From NCBI GenBank assembly GCA_003157055.1, contig PMIG01000334.1:1-7307 (forward strand): a stretch of DNA of 7,307 nucleotides, written 5' to 3'. The DNA is from Bacteroidales bacterium. GTDB taxonomy: Bacteria > Bacteroidota > Bacteroidia > Bacteroidales > VadinHA17. Shown here piece by piece: positions 1 through 7,091 of this stretch; position 1 is the stretch's first letter, and each line of letters starts with the position of its first letter. The translations under genes were made by a program, and so were the position numbers. The notes beneath the pieces are model-generated. The model was not told the DNA's origin and did no database searches. It saw only the letters and a program-made list of their open reading frames with translations.

Positions 1-613
1 AGAGTTTAAGAGTGAGATAGTTGAAGATACTAAACCGGTTGAATCGGAGGTCGAGAAGAAGATATCATCACTCGCTCAGAGAGCTAAAAAGTATAAGCCG
101 GCTGAGAAGCAGGAAGAGACTGTTGCAGAGCAAAAAATGAAAGCTCCGATGAAAGTCGGCGATGCGGTGAGAATGACCGATACCATGGCTGCCGGGGAGA
201 TTACGGAAATCAAAGATAGGATGGTTCAGGTGGAAACAGGAAGCTTCAGATTCCTGGTTTCAATCGATAAGATAGAAAAGATAAGCAAAGCGGAACTCAG
301 GGAGAGCCTCCGGTCAGCTCAAAAATACACACCGACTGACCCGGTCCTCAATCAGAGGAAGCTAAATTTCAAGCCTGAGATTGATATCAGGGGTGTGAGG
401 GGAGAAGAGGCGATAAACCAGGTCGGCAACTTTATTGATAATGCAATTATGGTCCAACATAAGAACCTGAGGATTCTTCACGGCAAGGGAAACGGCATTC
501 TGAGGCAGCTTGTACGGCAGTATCTGGCAACTGTAAATGTCGTAAAATCGTTCCGTGACGAACATGTAGATATGGGGGGATCTGGAATAACGGTAGTAGA
601 ACTCGATTTTTAA
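1..613 (+). CDS. mutS2: Endonuclease MutS2, C-terminal fragment (Smr domain)
   Basis: This is the 3' end of a gene that enters from the left edge; the frame is open from base 2 and ends at TAA 611-613, giving 203 visible residues. The first in-frame ATG (137) is internal, because the open frame continues upstream as Lys/Glu-rich sequence typical of the MutS2 linker. Residues about 50-95 (VGDAVRM to SIDKIEKIS) match the small beta-barrel of MutS2. Residues about 122-203 form an Smr domain, with DIRG at 128-131 (family D-L-R-G), LHGKGNG at 159-165 (the H-G-K-G-x-G motif) and a GGSGITVVEL ending. Known of the family: MutS2 pairs a MutS-like ATPase with an Smr nuclease domain and acts on branched DNA or on collided ribosomes, depending on species. 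The ATPase part lies outside the window. The gene converges on the solenoid gene, with a palindromic repeat between them. Confidence 0.92.
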   Translation, partial: EFKSEIVEDTKPVESEVEKKISSLAQRAKKYKPAEKQEETVAEQKMKAPMKVGDAVRMTDTMAAGEITEIKDRMVQVETGSFRFLVSIDKIEKISKAELRESLRSAQKYTPTDPVLNQRKLNFKPEIDIRGVRGEEAINQVGNFIDNAIMVQHKNLRILHGKGNGILRQLVRQYLATVNVVKSFRDEHVDMGGSGITVVELDF

Positions 614-651
614 AAGGCTTCAGGCTTTAGAAAACAGGCAGATAAGAAAAA

Positions 652-720
652 ATATCCCGCAGATTTCGTAGAAGTTCGCAGACCTGAAATCTGCGGAGAT
701 CGGCGTGATCTGCGGGATAT
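652..720. repeat. Palindromic intergenic repeat built on CGCAGAT / ATCTGCG units
   Basis: The outer arms are a perfect 13-bp inverted repeat, ATATCCCGCAGAT at 652-664 and ATCTGCGGGATAT at 708-720. An inner 6-bp stem pairs CGCAGA (677-682) with TCTGCG (690-695) around a 7-nt loop. The unit therefore occurs twice per arm at a 19-nt spacing (658 and 677; 689 and 708), so the arms are themselves direct repeats in mirror image. The element starts 38 nt after the mutS2 stop and lies 16 nt beyond the stop of the minus-strand solenoid gene. It has no T-tract on either side, so it is not a classical intrinsic terminator. From memory, similar CGCAGAT/ATCTGCG strings recur between genes in Bacteroidetes genomes, so this is probably a dispersed element that may act as a bidirectional mRNA 3' end. 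Confidence 0.8.
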
Positions 721-736
721 ATAAAATTCAGATATA

Positions 737-1819
737 TCAGTAAAGTCTTACCCCGCCATAGGAGGACTCTACAGTAACTTTTGCAGAAGGATTTGACTCT
801 TTTCCGACAACCCCTCTTATTTCAGTAGAATTGTTTTCAATTATGCGCCGTTGATTCTGGAAATTATCTTCATTGAATTTTAAGCTGCCATAGGAGACAT
901 GCCCATCAAGCAAGTAGCTTGCAGATTCATCGATTGCTACTTTTACTCCCATATAGTGAGTGTCAACTGATACAGACTCAAAACCTGCAGGAACCCTATC
1001 GACATTCAATGAACCATATCCGCCGGTGAATTCCAGCTTTTTTGTCAGGGATCCGACGTTAACATCAGCATAACCGGCGTCGAGAACAAGATTACCGATC
1101 TCATCAATCCTAAGCTTGTCATATTTTGATTCGCCTACCAACGAACTGATAGTTCCTATCTGAACGCTTGAATATTTGCTGTCAAGGAGAAGAGCCTGGC
1201 ATTTAGATACTGTGAAGTTTCCGCAGTATCTTATTGTGGCATCCATCCATCCGGCTTCGTCAATGTTTCCCTTGCCATAGCTTAGGTTTAAAGTGTTTAT
1301 GGGTTTTTCATTTCCCCTTATGAGCTTACTGGCTGTAAGGTTGCCGTACTTGATTTCGAGATTAACCAGTCCCTTCATGATATCAAGGTCAGTGTTGCCG
1401 TATTTGTTCACCAGGTTAAGGTCCATCCAGACCGGCATTTTTACATCATAATCTATTGAGAATTTTCTTGAATCGTTACCCCAACCGGTAAAGTTGAATT
1501 TATCATCAATAACTGTTTTTGCAGAAACGAAATCAGAGCCTTCATCAAACTGGATATCTATATAGCTCAGGAGTTTTTCTGCCTTATCCTTGTTGGGATA
1601 CTTTACAGTAACTTTCACATTTATAACAACCTTGTCTGTTTCAGATGTCTGAACTACAATATCGCCATACCTGTTATTAAGTTCGACTCTTGAGCCCTGT
1701 TTTGCAGTATATTCCTTGTTAAACTCCTTTTTTACTTCTTCCTGACCTGAAAGTGAAGCAGAGAGAAGGAAGATAGAGGCCAGAAGCAGCCCTCCTGTTT
1801 TATATGCTTGTGTTTTCAT
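737..1819 (-). CDS. Secreted DUF4097-like beta-solenoid protein, third gene of sigma operon
   Basis: A 360-residue exported protein. The N-terminus has a basic start, a hydrophobic stretch (residues 10-23) and a likely signal peptidase I site near 24-26 (ASLSGQEE), so the mature protein is periplasmic or outer-surface. The body is an all-beta repeat: tyrosine, often as YG followed by alternating hydrophobic residues, occurs at 51, 140, 158, 181, 198, 216, 233, 250, 268, 289, 310 and 354. The central spacing is 17-18 residues, one turn of a right-handed beta-helix. This resembles DUF4097 / putative adhesin-head families; assignment is by pattern only. No catalytic motif is visible. ATG 1817-1819 lies inside the preceding gene (20-bp overlap) with no Shine-Dalgarno, which suggests coupled translation. 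Function is unknown; position after an ECF sigma and anti-sigma-like pair suggests an envelope sensor or effector. Confidence 0.75.
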   Translation of the reverse strand: MKTQAYKTGGLLLASIFLLSASLSGQEEVKKEFNKEYTAKQGSRVELNNRYGDIVVQTSETDKVVINVKVTVKYPNKDKAEKLLSYIDIQFDEGSDFVSAKTVIDDKFNFTGWGNDSRKFSIDYDVKMPVWMDLNLVNKYGNTDLDIMKGLVNLEIKYGNLTASKLIRGNEKPINTLNLSYGKGNIDEAGWMDATIRYCGNFTVSKCQALLLDSKYSSVQIGTISSLVGESKYDKLRIDEIGNLVLDAGYADVNVGSLTKKLEFTGGYGSLNVDRVPAGFESVSVDTHYMGVKVAIDESASYLLDGHVSYGSLKFNEDNFQNQRRIIENNSTEIRGVVGKESNPSAKVTVESSYGGVRLY

Positions 1820-2363
1820 GTTTTACGCTATTTTGGTTTTCATTCCTTATTGCTTTTAACTGATTAACTATGAAGGACATCACTTCAAGCTTGGTCTGGT
1901 AATGTTCTATCATGGCATTAATGATCCTTTCATCGTTTGGGTTTGCCTTTAGTTCCTTCTGAAGCTGAATATAAACTGAATCCATGCTTTCCATCTCTTT
2001 TTTCAGCATGATCTTCTGTTCAGGGTTTCCTGAAATATCGACGGTTGTAATTTCGCTTTCCACCAGATTCACCTGGTGTATGTAATAGTTCTCAACTTCC
2101 TTATACTGCGGTGAAACATCGCCGAGGGTCATTCTTCCTCTGTCAGACCTGATAAAATGATCCCATGTCCAGAGTGAAGAAAGAGTTAAAAGCAGCGTGA
2201 CGACGGCAGCTTTAAGCAGGTAAGGAACGATGCTCCTTTTTATGCTGCCGGTGCTGAACCGCTTCTCCAGCTTCATCTGGAACCGCTCGAAGTGACCTTT
2301 CGAAGGTTCTTCATCTTCGAAAAAGTCGCGGTTACTACTGATTAATTCCTCTATATTTTTCAT
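1800..2363 (-). CDS. Single-pass membrane anti-sigma-like protein
   Basis: A 187-residue protein with an N-terminal cytosolic segment of about 44 residues, one membrane helix (about 45-65, VPYLLKAAVVTLLLTLSSLW) and a periplasmic remainder. The cytosolic part carries DEEPSKGHFERF (17-28), which I recall from membrane proteins encoded next to Bacteroidetes ECF sigma factors. It contains no cysteine, so the H-x3-C-x2-C zinc anti-sigma motif is absent and sigma binding would have to use another fold. The outer part is charged and helical (about 86-175) and looks like a coiled-coil or helical bundle. The start is 3 nt after the sigma stop, and the 3' end overlaps the next gene by 20 bp. Anti-sigma function is inferred from topology and neighbours; it could instead be an accessory membrane protein of the operon. 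Confidence 0.72.
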   Translation of the reverse strand: MKNIEELISSNRDFFEDEEPSKGHFERFQMKLEKRFSTGSIKRSIVPYLLKAAVVTLLLTLSSLWTWDHFIRSDRGRMTLGDVSPQYKEVENYYIHQVNLVESEITTVDISGNPEQKIMLKKEMESMDSVYIQLQKELKANPNDERIINAMIEHYQTKLEVMSFIVNQLKAIRNENQNSVKHENTSI

Positions 2364-2366
2364 GAC

Positions 2367-2936
2367 TTAATAATTTTCATTCTTTTTTAATTCTGCTATG
2401 AGTCTCTGCTTGGCTCTTGAAAGCTGTGACCGCGACGTGCTGCTGTTAATTTTCAGGATTTCAGCAATTTCGTCATGGTCATAACCTTCAAGGAGGTAAA
2501 GTGAGAGGATAACCCTGTATCCGTCTGGCAGTTTTTCAATCGCCTCTTTTACTGCTCCGACCCTGACGTCAACCTCTTCATTCCTCATTGACTCTTCGTG
2601 GCTCTCATCCTTAATGCCTGCATGTAACTCAATATCTTCAAAGACCGCTTTCCTTTTGTTCAGTGCATCGAGCGAGCGGTTGACCACAATTTTTTTCAAC
2701 CAGGCCCCGAAGCTTACTGTTCCGGAATATGTATCAATCTTTTCAAAGGCCGCCAGGAACGATTCCTGCATTACATCCTCGGCTTCCATTGTATCGCTCA
2801 CAATCCGGAGGCTTGTGTTATACATTGCCTTGTAGTATAACTTGTATATCTGGAACTGGGCTTTCTGGTCGCCTTCTTTACATCCGTCAAGTAAATTCTG
2901 GTGCAGATTCTTAAATGCCGCTTCAACGTTTGTCAT
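2367..2936 (-). CDS. ECF-type RNA polymerase sigma factor
   Basis: A 189-residue sigma-70 family protein of the extracytoplasmic-function group, with only regions 2 and 4. Region 2 spans about 27-94, with the core-binding stretch EAEDVMQESFLAAF (51-64) and a downstream W-L-K-K-I-V-V-N-R-S-L-D (79-90) typical of the -10 recognition end. A charged linker follows (98-128). Region 4 spans about 130-182, with LPDGYRVILSLYLLEGYDHDEIA and a helix-turn-helix ending QLSRAKQRL (171-179). I chose ATG 2934-2936 because 189 residues is usual for the family; a GTG at 2976-2978 would add 14 residues and place the start inside a palindrome. It directs RNA polymerase to a regulon not visible here. It is the first gene of a tight three-gene unit, so autoregulation is likely, though I found no convincing promoter. 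Confidence 0.92.
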   Translation of the reverse strand: MTNVEAAFKNLHQNLLDGCKEGDQKAQFQIYKLYYKAMYNTSLRIVSDTMEAEDVMQESFLAAFEKIDTYSGTVSFGAWLKKIVVNRSLDALNKRKAVFEDIELHAGIKDESHEESMRNEEVDVRVGAVKEAIEKLPDGYRVILSLYLLEGYDHDEIAEILKINSSTSRSQLSRAKQRLIAELKKNENY

Positions 2937-2973
2937 CTTCGGATAAAGACTTGTAGTTATATATGAAACTGCA

Positions 2974-3010
2974 CCCACGTTCTTTTTCTTTTCTGATAGA
3001 AAGACGTGGG
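2974..3010 (-). promoter_or_regulatory. Inverted repeat in the leader of the sigma-factor operon
   Basis: CCCACGT (2974-2980) and ACGTGGG (3004-3010) are perfect 7-bp arms. Inside them TTTCT/AGAAA segments can pair further around a 3-nt loop (2990-2994 with 2998-3002). It lies 37 nt upstream of the chosen sigma ATG and 24 nt beyond the stop of the membrane-protein gene. No U-run follows it on either strand, so a standard terminator is unlikely. It could be a DNA operator, a leader-RNA hairpin or a processing site. The symmetry is directly visible; the role is inferred. Confidence 0.45.
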
Positions 3011-3034
3011 GAACATATTAATGCTGCACTCAAT

Positions 3035-3931
3035 TTAAGAATTTTTTTTAATTCCCGTAATAAATGCAAGGATTAACCCCTGAGTGACTTGTCCGGTTGC
3101 ATAATTAAGCTGGGAACCAAAAAGAGAATGGGGAATGGAAAAGATTATAAGAAGTACGAATGCGGCCAGTACTGTATAGAGAGGCTTCTCTTTTTTATGG
3201 TTCAGAATGACAGCAATAATCCAGAATATTAATGCAATAATTGTTTTATTATCTGTAAGGTCCCAACCGAGGGGGATCCCGGTCCAGAATTCACCGAAAG
3301 CAAATTTCTGTACCAATGGCCCGAGGATAGCTCCTCCTGCGATCAATAATCCCAGAGTCCATGCGCCATATTTCTTATAAGATGGGACTTTTGCCAGGGC
3401 AAGCAGTCCGGCTGCTGTCGAAAAGAACATCGCAATGAACATAATAAGTATATGAGGGAGCAGAATATATCCTGGTACTCCGCCTTTAAAACGGACAATA
3501 ACAGGCTCCTCCCTGAGAATTGTCTGAGTTCCCTTTGAATCGGTGATCTCGATATAATACTGAAGCTTTCCGGCTGCAGGCTGAACTGGAATATCGGCAA
3601 AAAGTCCTTTTTCCTCGGTCATCCTGAAAATCCTGTTCATGACGAATGAGTGTACAGGATACACTTTATAATTAAAGGATACCCGCTGGTACTCATCTTC
3701 AGAATGGAATCTCTTGTACCAGGCAACAGCTTTTATTGATGTATCATTAACATTCAGCTTTATCTGTGAACGTTCATCAAGGCCGATGCTCCTGGTAAGT
3801 TTCAGTTCGTAAACCGATCCGTTAAGAGTTATATTAACTCTTTTCGGGTATGTCGGACCGGTTTTCCTCTGGTAATAGGCAGCAAAGAGAGTGATAATCA
3901 ATGCCAGTGTCCAGAGCAGAAACTTTTTCAT
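3035..3931 (-). CDS. Uncharacterised polytopic membrane protein with extracytoplasmic beta domain
   Basis: I do not recognise a named family. The 298-residue protein has an N-terminal signal-anchor (about 4-20), a soluble stretch (about 21-150) with alternating beta-rich sequence including the motif YYQRKTGPTYP (19-29), and then about five hydrophobic segments (155-180, 188-208, 229-246, 250-268, 280-294). The soluble part probably faces the periplasm. The loop between the third and fourth segments holds WTGIPLGWDLTDNK (216-229), and a second distinctive patch is IPHSLFGSQLNY (266-277); both look like conserved functional motifs. H160 and H268 lie in or at the edge of membrane segments and could bind a metal or haem, which is speculation. 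ATG 3929-3931 is 22 nt after the peptidase stop, so the two genes are probably co-transcribed. No enzyme motif is evident. Confidence 0.7.
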   Translation of the reverse strand: MKKFLLWTLALIITLFAAYYQRKTGPTYPKRVNITLNGSVYELKLTRSIGLDERSQIKLNVNDTSIKAVAWYKRFHSEDEYQRVSFNYKVYPVHSFVMNRIFRMTEEKGLFADIPVQPAAGKLQYYIEITDSKGTQTILREEPVIVRFKGGVPGYILLPHILIMFIAMFFSTAAGLLALAKVPSYKKYGAWTLGLLIAGGAILGPLVQKFAFGEFWTGIPLGWDLTDNKTIIALIFWIIAVILNHKKEKPLYTVLAAFVLLIIFSIPHSLFGSQLNYATGQVTQGLILAFITGIKKNS

Positions 3932-3953
3932 GGTAAAAAGTTATCTGTTATTA

Positions 3954-5738
3954 TTATAGCTGGATAAGCAGATTGATCTTCGTACCGTCACGCAGGACTT
4001 CAACAACTATACTCTGGCCATGCTTCAGCTGGCCCATCCTGGACATATATTCATAGATATTATTTATGGTCTTTCCATTGATTGATGTAATAATATCTCC
4101 CTTTTTCATTCCGCCTAATGCAGCAGGTCTTCCAGGATCTACTCCATCAGCTCTCAATCCATTCTTTACAATTCCAGCAAAATCGGGCACAATACCAAGG
4201 GCAATACCTTTCCTTCTGACCTGTCTGCCCTCTTCAACTTTAGGGCCTGCCTCCCTGAATTTGAGCTTCTCAGGTGAATTGGAAAGCTTTTCAATAACCT
4301 TGTATATAGGATCGGATATCTTTATCATTCCCTTGTAGTTTATCTTATCATACGTATCTGATGGCGTATGATAGTCAAGATGGGCGCCTGTAGTATAGAA
4401 AAGGACAGGTATATTCTTTCCGTAGAATGAAGAGTGATCTGAGGGACCGAAACCTTCATCAGATAATGTAAGCTTGATGATATTAGTGTCATCTTCCGAT
4501 GAAACCAATTCCCTTAATCCATCAGCAGTGCCTATGCCGCTTATCTGCAAGATATTGCTCTCCTGTAACCTTCCAACCATATCGAGATTGATCATTGCAT
4601 TTACTTTGGCAAGATCTATTCCGGAGTGATCGGTAAAATATTTTGAACCCAGAAGTCCTTCCTCTTCACCTGAAAAAGAAAGGCATATAATGCTTCTTTT
4701 ATGGCTTCCGCCCGAATGAGCAATTTTTTCAGCAAGCTCGAGCATCAGGCTTACACCTGAGGCATTATCATCAGCTCCGTGATGAATTGCAATGGTATCG
4801 GGAGTCCTGCTTCCAGAGCCCGGACCGCCCATTCCCAGGTGGTCAAAATGTGCACCTATTATAACATATTCATTCTTAAGGTTTTCAGCTTCACCAGGAA
4901 GAATCATTTCAACATTCCTTGCAGTGCTCATTTCCTTAATTATCTCTGCTTTACCGCTAACGATAACTTTGGTAGCAAAACTGAAGGGTTTCCTGGTATC
5001 GTTGAGTTTTTTCTCAAGATCGGCAATTTTTTTCCCGGTTTTTGATAGGATTAGATCAGCTGCATCCCTTTTAACCCTGAATACCGGAATATCAGTCGGA
5101 AAATCATTGGAGTTTAATGATTCAAATGTATCCTGGGAGTCATAATTTATACCTGAAACCAGCAGTACTCCGGCTGCACCCATATCTTTTGCAGCCATCA
5201 CCTTGTCGCGATCGCCGCTGTAAGGGATGAACGAGCTCTTTGATTTATCGGTTTCAGGATCGGCCCTGAGAATAAGAACCCATTTGTCCTTGACATCTAT
5301 GCTCTTGTAATCGTTCCATTTCAGACTGTCGCCATTAATGTTAAAACCGTAACCGGCGAATACTGCTTCAGCAATAAGTCCGGAGTTTGAGCTGAAAGCA
5401 AACGGCATGAAATCTTTTCCCGGAGTAAAATTTGTTTCATTGATTGAGAGTGAATTCTCGGGACCTGCCACGAGCTTGCTGGTAACTCTGAATCTCTGAA
5501 GACCATCACCAGCAAGATTTTTAAACCCGTATGAAGCGAGTGCATCTCTTATATAAAATGCAGCAAGACTGTCGCCTGCAGAACCAGCAAGCCTGCCTTT
5601 CAGTGAATCTGATGAAAGATATTTGATATGATTCTCAAGTTCCTCAATCGTTACTTTACGATAACCCCTGCATGAGAACATAAGGATTATGATAATTAAT
5701 GGCAAAAGAGTATTTATAATACTTTTTATTTTTGGCAT
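3954..5738 (-). CDS. M28 family zinc metallopeptidase lipoprotein with PA and PDZ domains
   Basis: A 594-residue envelope aminopeptidase-like protein. The N-terminus is hydrophobic and ends in a lipobox-like LMFSC (19-23), so Cys23 is probably lipidated; the following RGYRK is not acidic, unlike the usual Bacteroidetes surface-export signal, which suggests a periplasm-facing anchor. A PA-type insert occupies about 118-260 (VFAGYGF, DVKDKWVLI, AAKDMGAAGVLLVS). The M28 catalytic core has all expected residues: H297 (GAHFDH), D323 (GADDN), catalytic E358 and ligand E359 (FSGEEEG), D386 (INLDMVGR), the SDHSSF motif (433-438) and ligand H457 (YHTPSDTY). A C-terminal PDZ domain covers about 508-594 (GRPAALGGMKKGDII). 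The family removes N-terminal residues from peptides with two zinc ions; the substrate here is unknown. Start ATG 5736-5738 fits the signal sequence. The gene lies 63 nt after the aminotransferase. Confidence 0.93.
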   Translation of the reverse strand: MPKIKSIINTLLPLIIIILMFSCRGYRKVTIEELENHIKYLSSDSLKGRLAGSAGDSLAAFYIRDALASYGFKNLAGDGLQRFRVTSKLVAGPENSLSINETNFTPGKDFMPFAFSSNSGLIAEAVFAGYGFNINGDSLKWNDYKSIDVKDKWVLILRADPETDKSKSSFIPYSGDRDKVMAAKDMGAAGVLLVSGINYDSQDTFESLNSNDFPTDIPVFRVKRDAADLILSKTGKKIADLEKKLNDTRKPFSFATKVIVSGKAEIIKEMSTARNVEMILPGEAENLKNEYVIIGAHFDHLGMGGPGSGSRTPDTIAIHHGADDNASGVSLMLELAEKIAHSGGSHKRSIICLSFSGEEEGLLGSKYFTDHSGIDLAKVNAMINLDMVGRLQESNILQISGIGTADGLRELVSSEDDTNIIKLTLSDEGFGPSDHSSFYGKNIPVLFYTTGAHLDYHTPSDTYDKINYKGMIKISDPIYKVIEKLSNSPEKLKFREAGPKVEEGRQVRRKGIALGIVPDFAGIVKNGLRADGVDPGRPAALGGMKKGDIITSINGKTINNIYEYMSRMGQLKHGQSIVVEVLRDGTKINLLIQL

Positions 5739-5801
5739 ATTGCTTTATATAGGTGGAATTTGTGGAATATTAATTAACCTTTAACTTAGATAACAATGAT
5801 T

Positions 5802-7013
5802 TTATTCAAAAAGCTTAAATGCCTCCTTGATCAGAGAGATAGCTTCTCTAAGCTGAGGCTCGGTGATCACAAGAGGAGGAGCAAACCTGATAATATGCTC
5901 GTGTGTCGGCTTGGCAATCAGTCCCTTATCCATCATTGCCAGACATACATCCCATGCTGTTTTGCCGCCTTTCGGCCTGATGACTATTGCATTAAGGAGT
6001 CCCTTTCCGCGTACGAGTTCAATCATGTCTGATTTTACACTTTTCATCTCATCGCGGAAAATTTTACCCAGTTTTTCGGCATTCTCAGCAAGCTTTTCGT
6101 TTTTTATGACTTCGAGAGCGGCAATTGCCACTTTTGCTGCAAGAGCATTTCCTCCGAAAGTCGAGCCATGTTCCCCCGGTTTGATTGTAAGCATGATCTC
6201 GTCATCGGCAAGAACGGCCGAAATTGGCATAACACCTCCTGAAAGAGCTTTCCCCAGGATAAGTATGTCGGGCCTTACACCTTCATGATCACAAGCCAGT
6301 AGCTTCCCGGTCCGTGCAATCCCTGTCTGTACTTCATCGGCAATGAAAAGAACATTATTCTTTTTGCAGAGATCGTATGCTTTCTTCAGGTATCCATCAT
6401 CGGGGACAAAAACACCGGCTTCACCCTGGATTGGTTCAACAAGGAACCCTGCAACATCAGGATCCTGAAGAACCTTTTCCAGTGCTTTCAGATCATTATA
6501 TGGAATTATCACTATCCCGGGAGTAAAGGGACCATAATCGTTCCTTGCATCCGGATCAGTTGACATGGAAATTATTGTAATGGTGCGGCCATGAAAGTTG
6601 CCTTCACATGCAATGATTTTTGCCTGATCATTCTTTATACCTTTTTTCAGATATCCCCATTTGCGGCATAGCTTCAAGGCTGTCTCATCAGCTTCGGCGC
6701 CTGAGTTCATGGGAAGAACCTTGTCATATTTAAAGTACTTTGTTACATACTCTTCATATTCACCAAGAACAGTATTATAGAATGCCCTTGATGTAAGCGT
6801 GAGCTTCTGAGCCTGGTCGGTAAGGGCTTTAATAATTTTAGGATGGCAATGACCCTGGTTCACAGCTGAATAAGCCGACAGGAAGTCAAAATACCTTTTT
6901 CCGTTAACATCCCAGACAAAAGGACCTTCGCCTCTCTCAAGAACCACCGGAAGCGGATGGTAGTTGTGTGCACCATACTTTTCTTCACGGTTAATATAAT
7001 CCTGTGCATTCAT
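5802..7013 (-). CDS. rocD: Ornithine aminotransferase (ornithine--oxo-acid transaminase)
   Basis: A complete 403-residue class III PLP-dependent aminotransferase, normal length for bacterial OAT. It converts ornithine and 2-oxoglutarate to glutamate-5-semialdehyde and glutamate, linking arginine/ornithine to proline and glutamate metabolism in the cytosol. The Schiff-base lysine is K255 (LGKALSGG), the pyridine-nitrogen aspartate is D226 (ADEVQTG), and the phosphate site includes SGAEA (104-108) and T285 (GSTFGGN) from the partner subunit. OAT rather than acetylornithine aminotransferase is supported by the near-identity of [18 protein letters not shown] and [17 protein letters not shown] to known OATs and by Y48, Y79, R143, E198 and R376, which correspond to human Y55, Y85, R180, E235 and R413. 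ATG 7011-7013 gives the standard N-terminus; no Shine-Dalgarno is seen. A candidate promoter lies about 45-75 nt upstream. Confidence 0.95.
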   Translation of the reverse strand: MNAQDYINREEKYGAHNYHPLPVVLERGEGPFVWDVNGKRYFDFLSAYSAVNQGHCHPKIIKALTDQAQKLTLTSRAFYNTVLGEYEEYVTKYFKYDKVLPMNSGAEADETALKLCRKWGYLKKGIKNDQAKIIACEGNFHGRTITIISMSTDPDARNDYGPFTPGIVIIPYNDLKALEKVLQDPDVAGFLVEPIQGEAGVFVPDDGYLKKAYDLCKKNNVLFIADEVQTGIARTGKLLACDHEGVRPDILILGKALSGGVMPISAVLADDEIMLTIKPGEHGSTFGGNALAAKVAIAALEVIKNEKLAENAEKLGKIFRDEMKSVKSDMIELVRGKGLLNAIVIRPKGGKTAWDVCLAMMDKGLIAKPTHEHIIRFAPPLVITEPQLREAISLIKEAFKLFE

Positions 7014-7056
7014 ATTATTGATTATTAATTAGTTATGATTTGAGTGATATAAGGCA

Positions 7057-7087
7057 CAATTTTACAAAGTCTTTTTATCATTTCAAA
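7057..7087 (-). promoter_or_regulatory. Candidate Bacteroidetes-type promoter for rocD
   Basis: On the minus strand TTTG (7087-7084) is followed after exactly 19 nt by TAAAATTG (7064-7057). This fits the Bacteroidetes housekeeping consensus of a -33 TTTG and a -7 TAnnTTTG with one mismatch. Transcription would begin near 7050 and leave a leader of roughly 35 nt before the rocD ATG. The region is AT-rich and such matches can arise by chance. It lies just downstream of the palindromic repeat, which is consistent with rocD having its own transcript separate from trmD. Confidence 0.45.
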
Positions 7088-7091
7088 ATCT

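Noticed and set aside
362..565. Open frame of 67 codons on the - strand across the Smr domain of mutS2
   Set aside because: The opposite frame is an unmistakable Smr domain with intact motifs.
652..720. Classical rho-independent terminator
   Set aside because: The stem is strong but no T-tract follows on either strand, so I list it as a repeat with a possible 3'-end role.
3343..3600. Open frame of 85 codons on the - strand overlapping the membrane-protein gene in another frame
   Set aside because: The 298-residue frame has coherent membrane segments and motifs throughout, with no sign of a frameshift into this one.
4792..5145. Open frame of 117 codons on the + strand, antisense to the M28 peptidase
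   Set aside because: It covers the conserved catalytic and PA regions of the peptidase on the other strand and shows no recognisable domain or start signal.
5739..5801. Promoter between rocD and the peptidase gene (TTG, 18 nt, TAAGTTAA)
   Set aside because: Two mismatches to the TAnnTTTG box, with the TTG inside the rocD end in AT-rich DNA; not better than chance.
5863..6288. Open frame of 141 codons on the + strand, antisense to rocD
   Set aside because: It lies wholly inside the well-supported rocD gene, has no family resemblance and a low-complexity Ser/Ala/Phe composition typical of a complementary-strand shadow.
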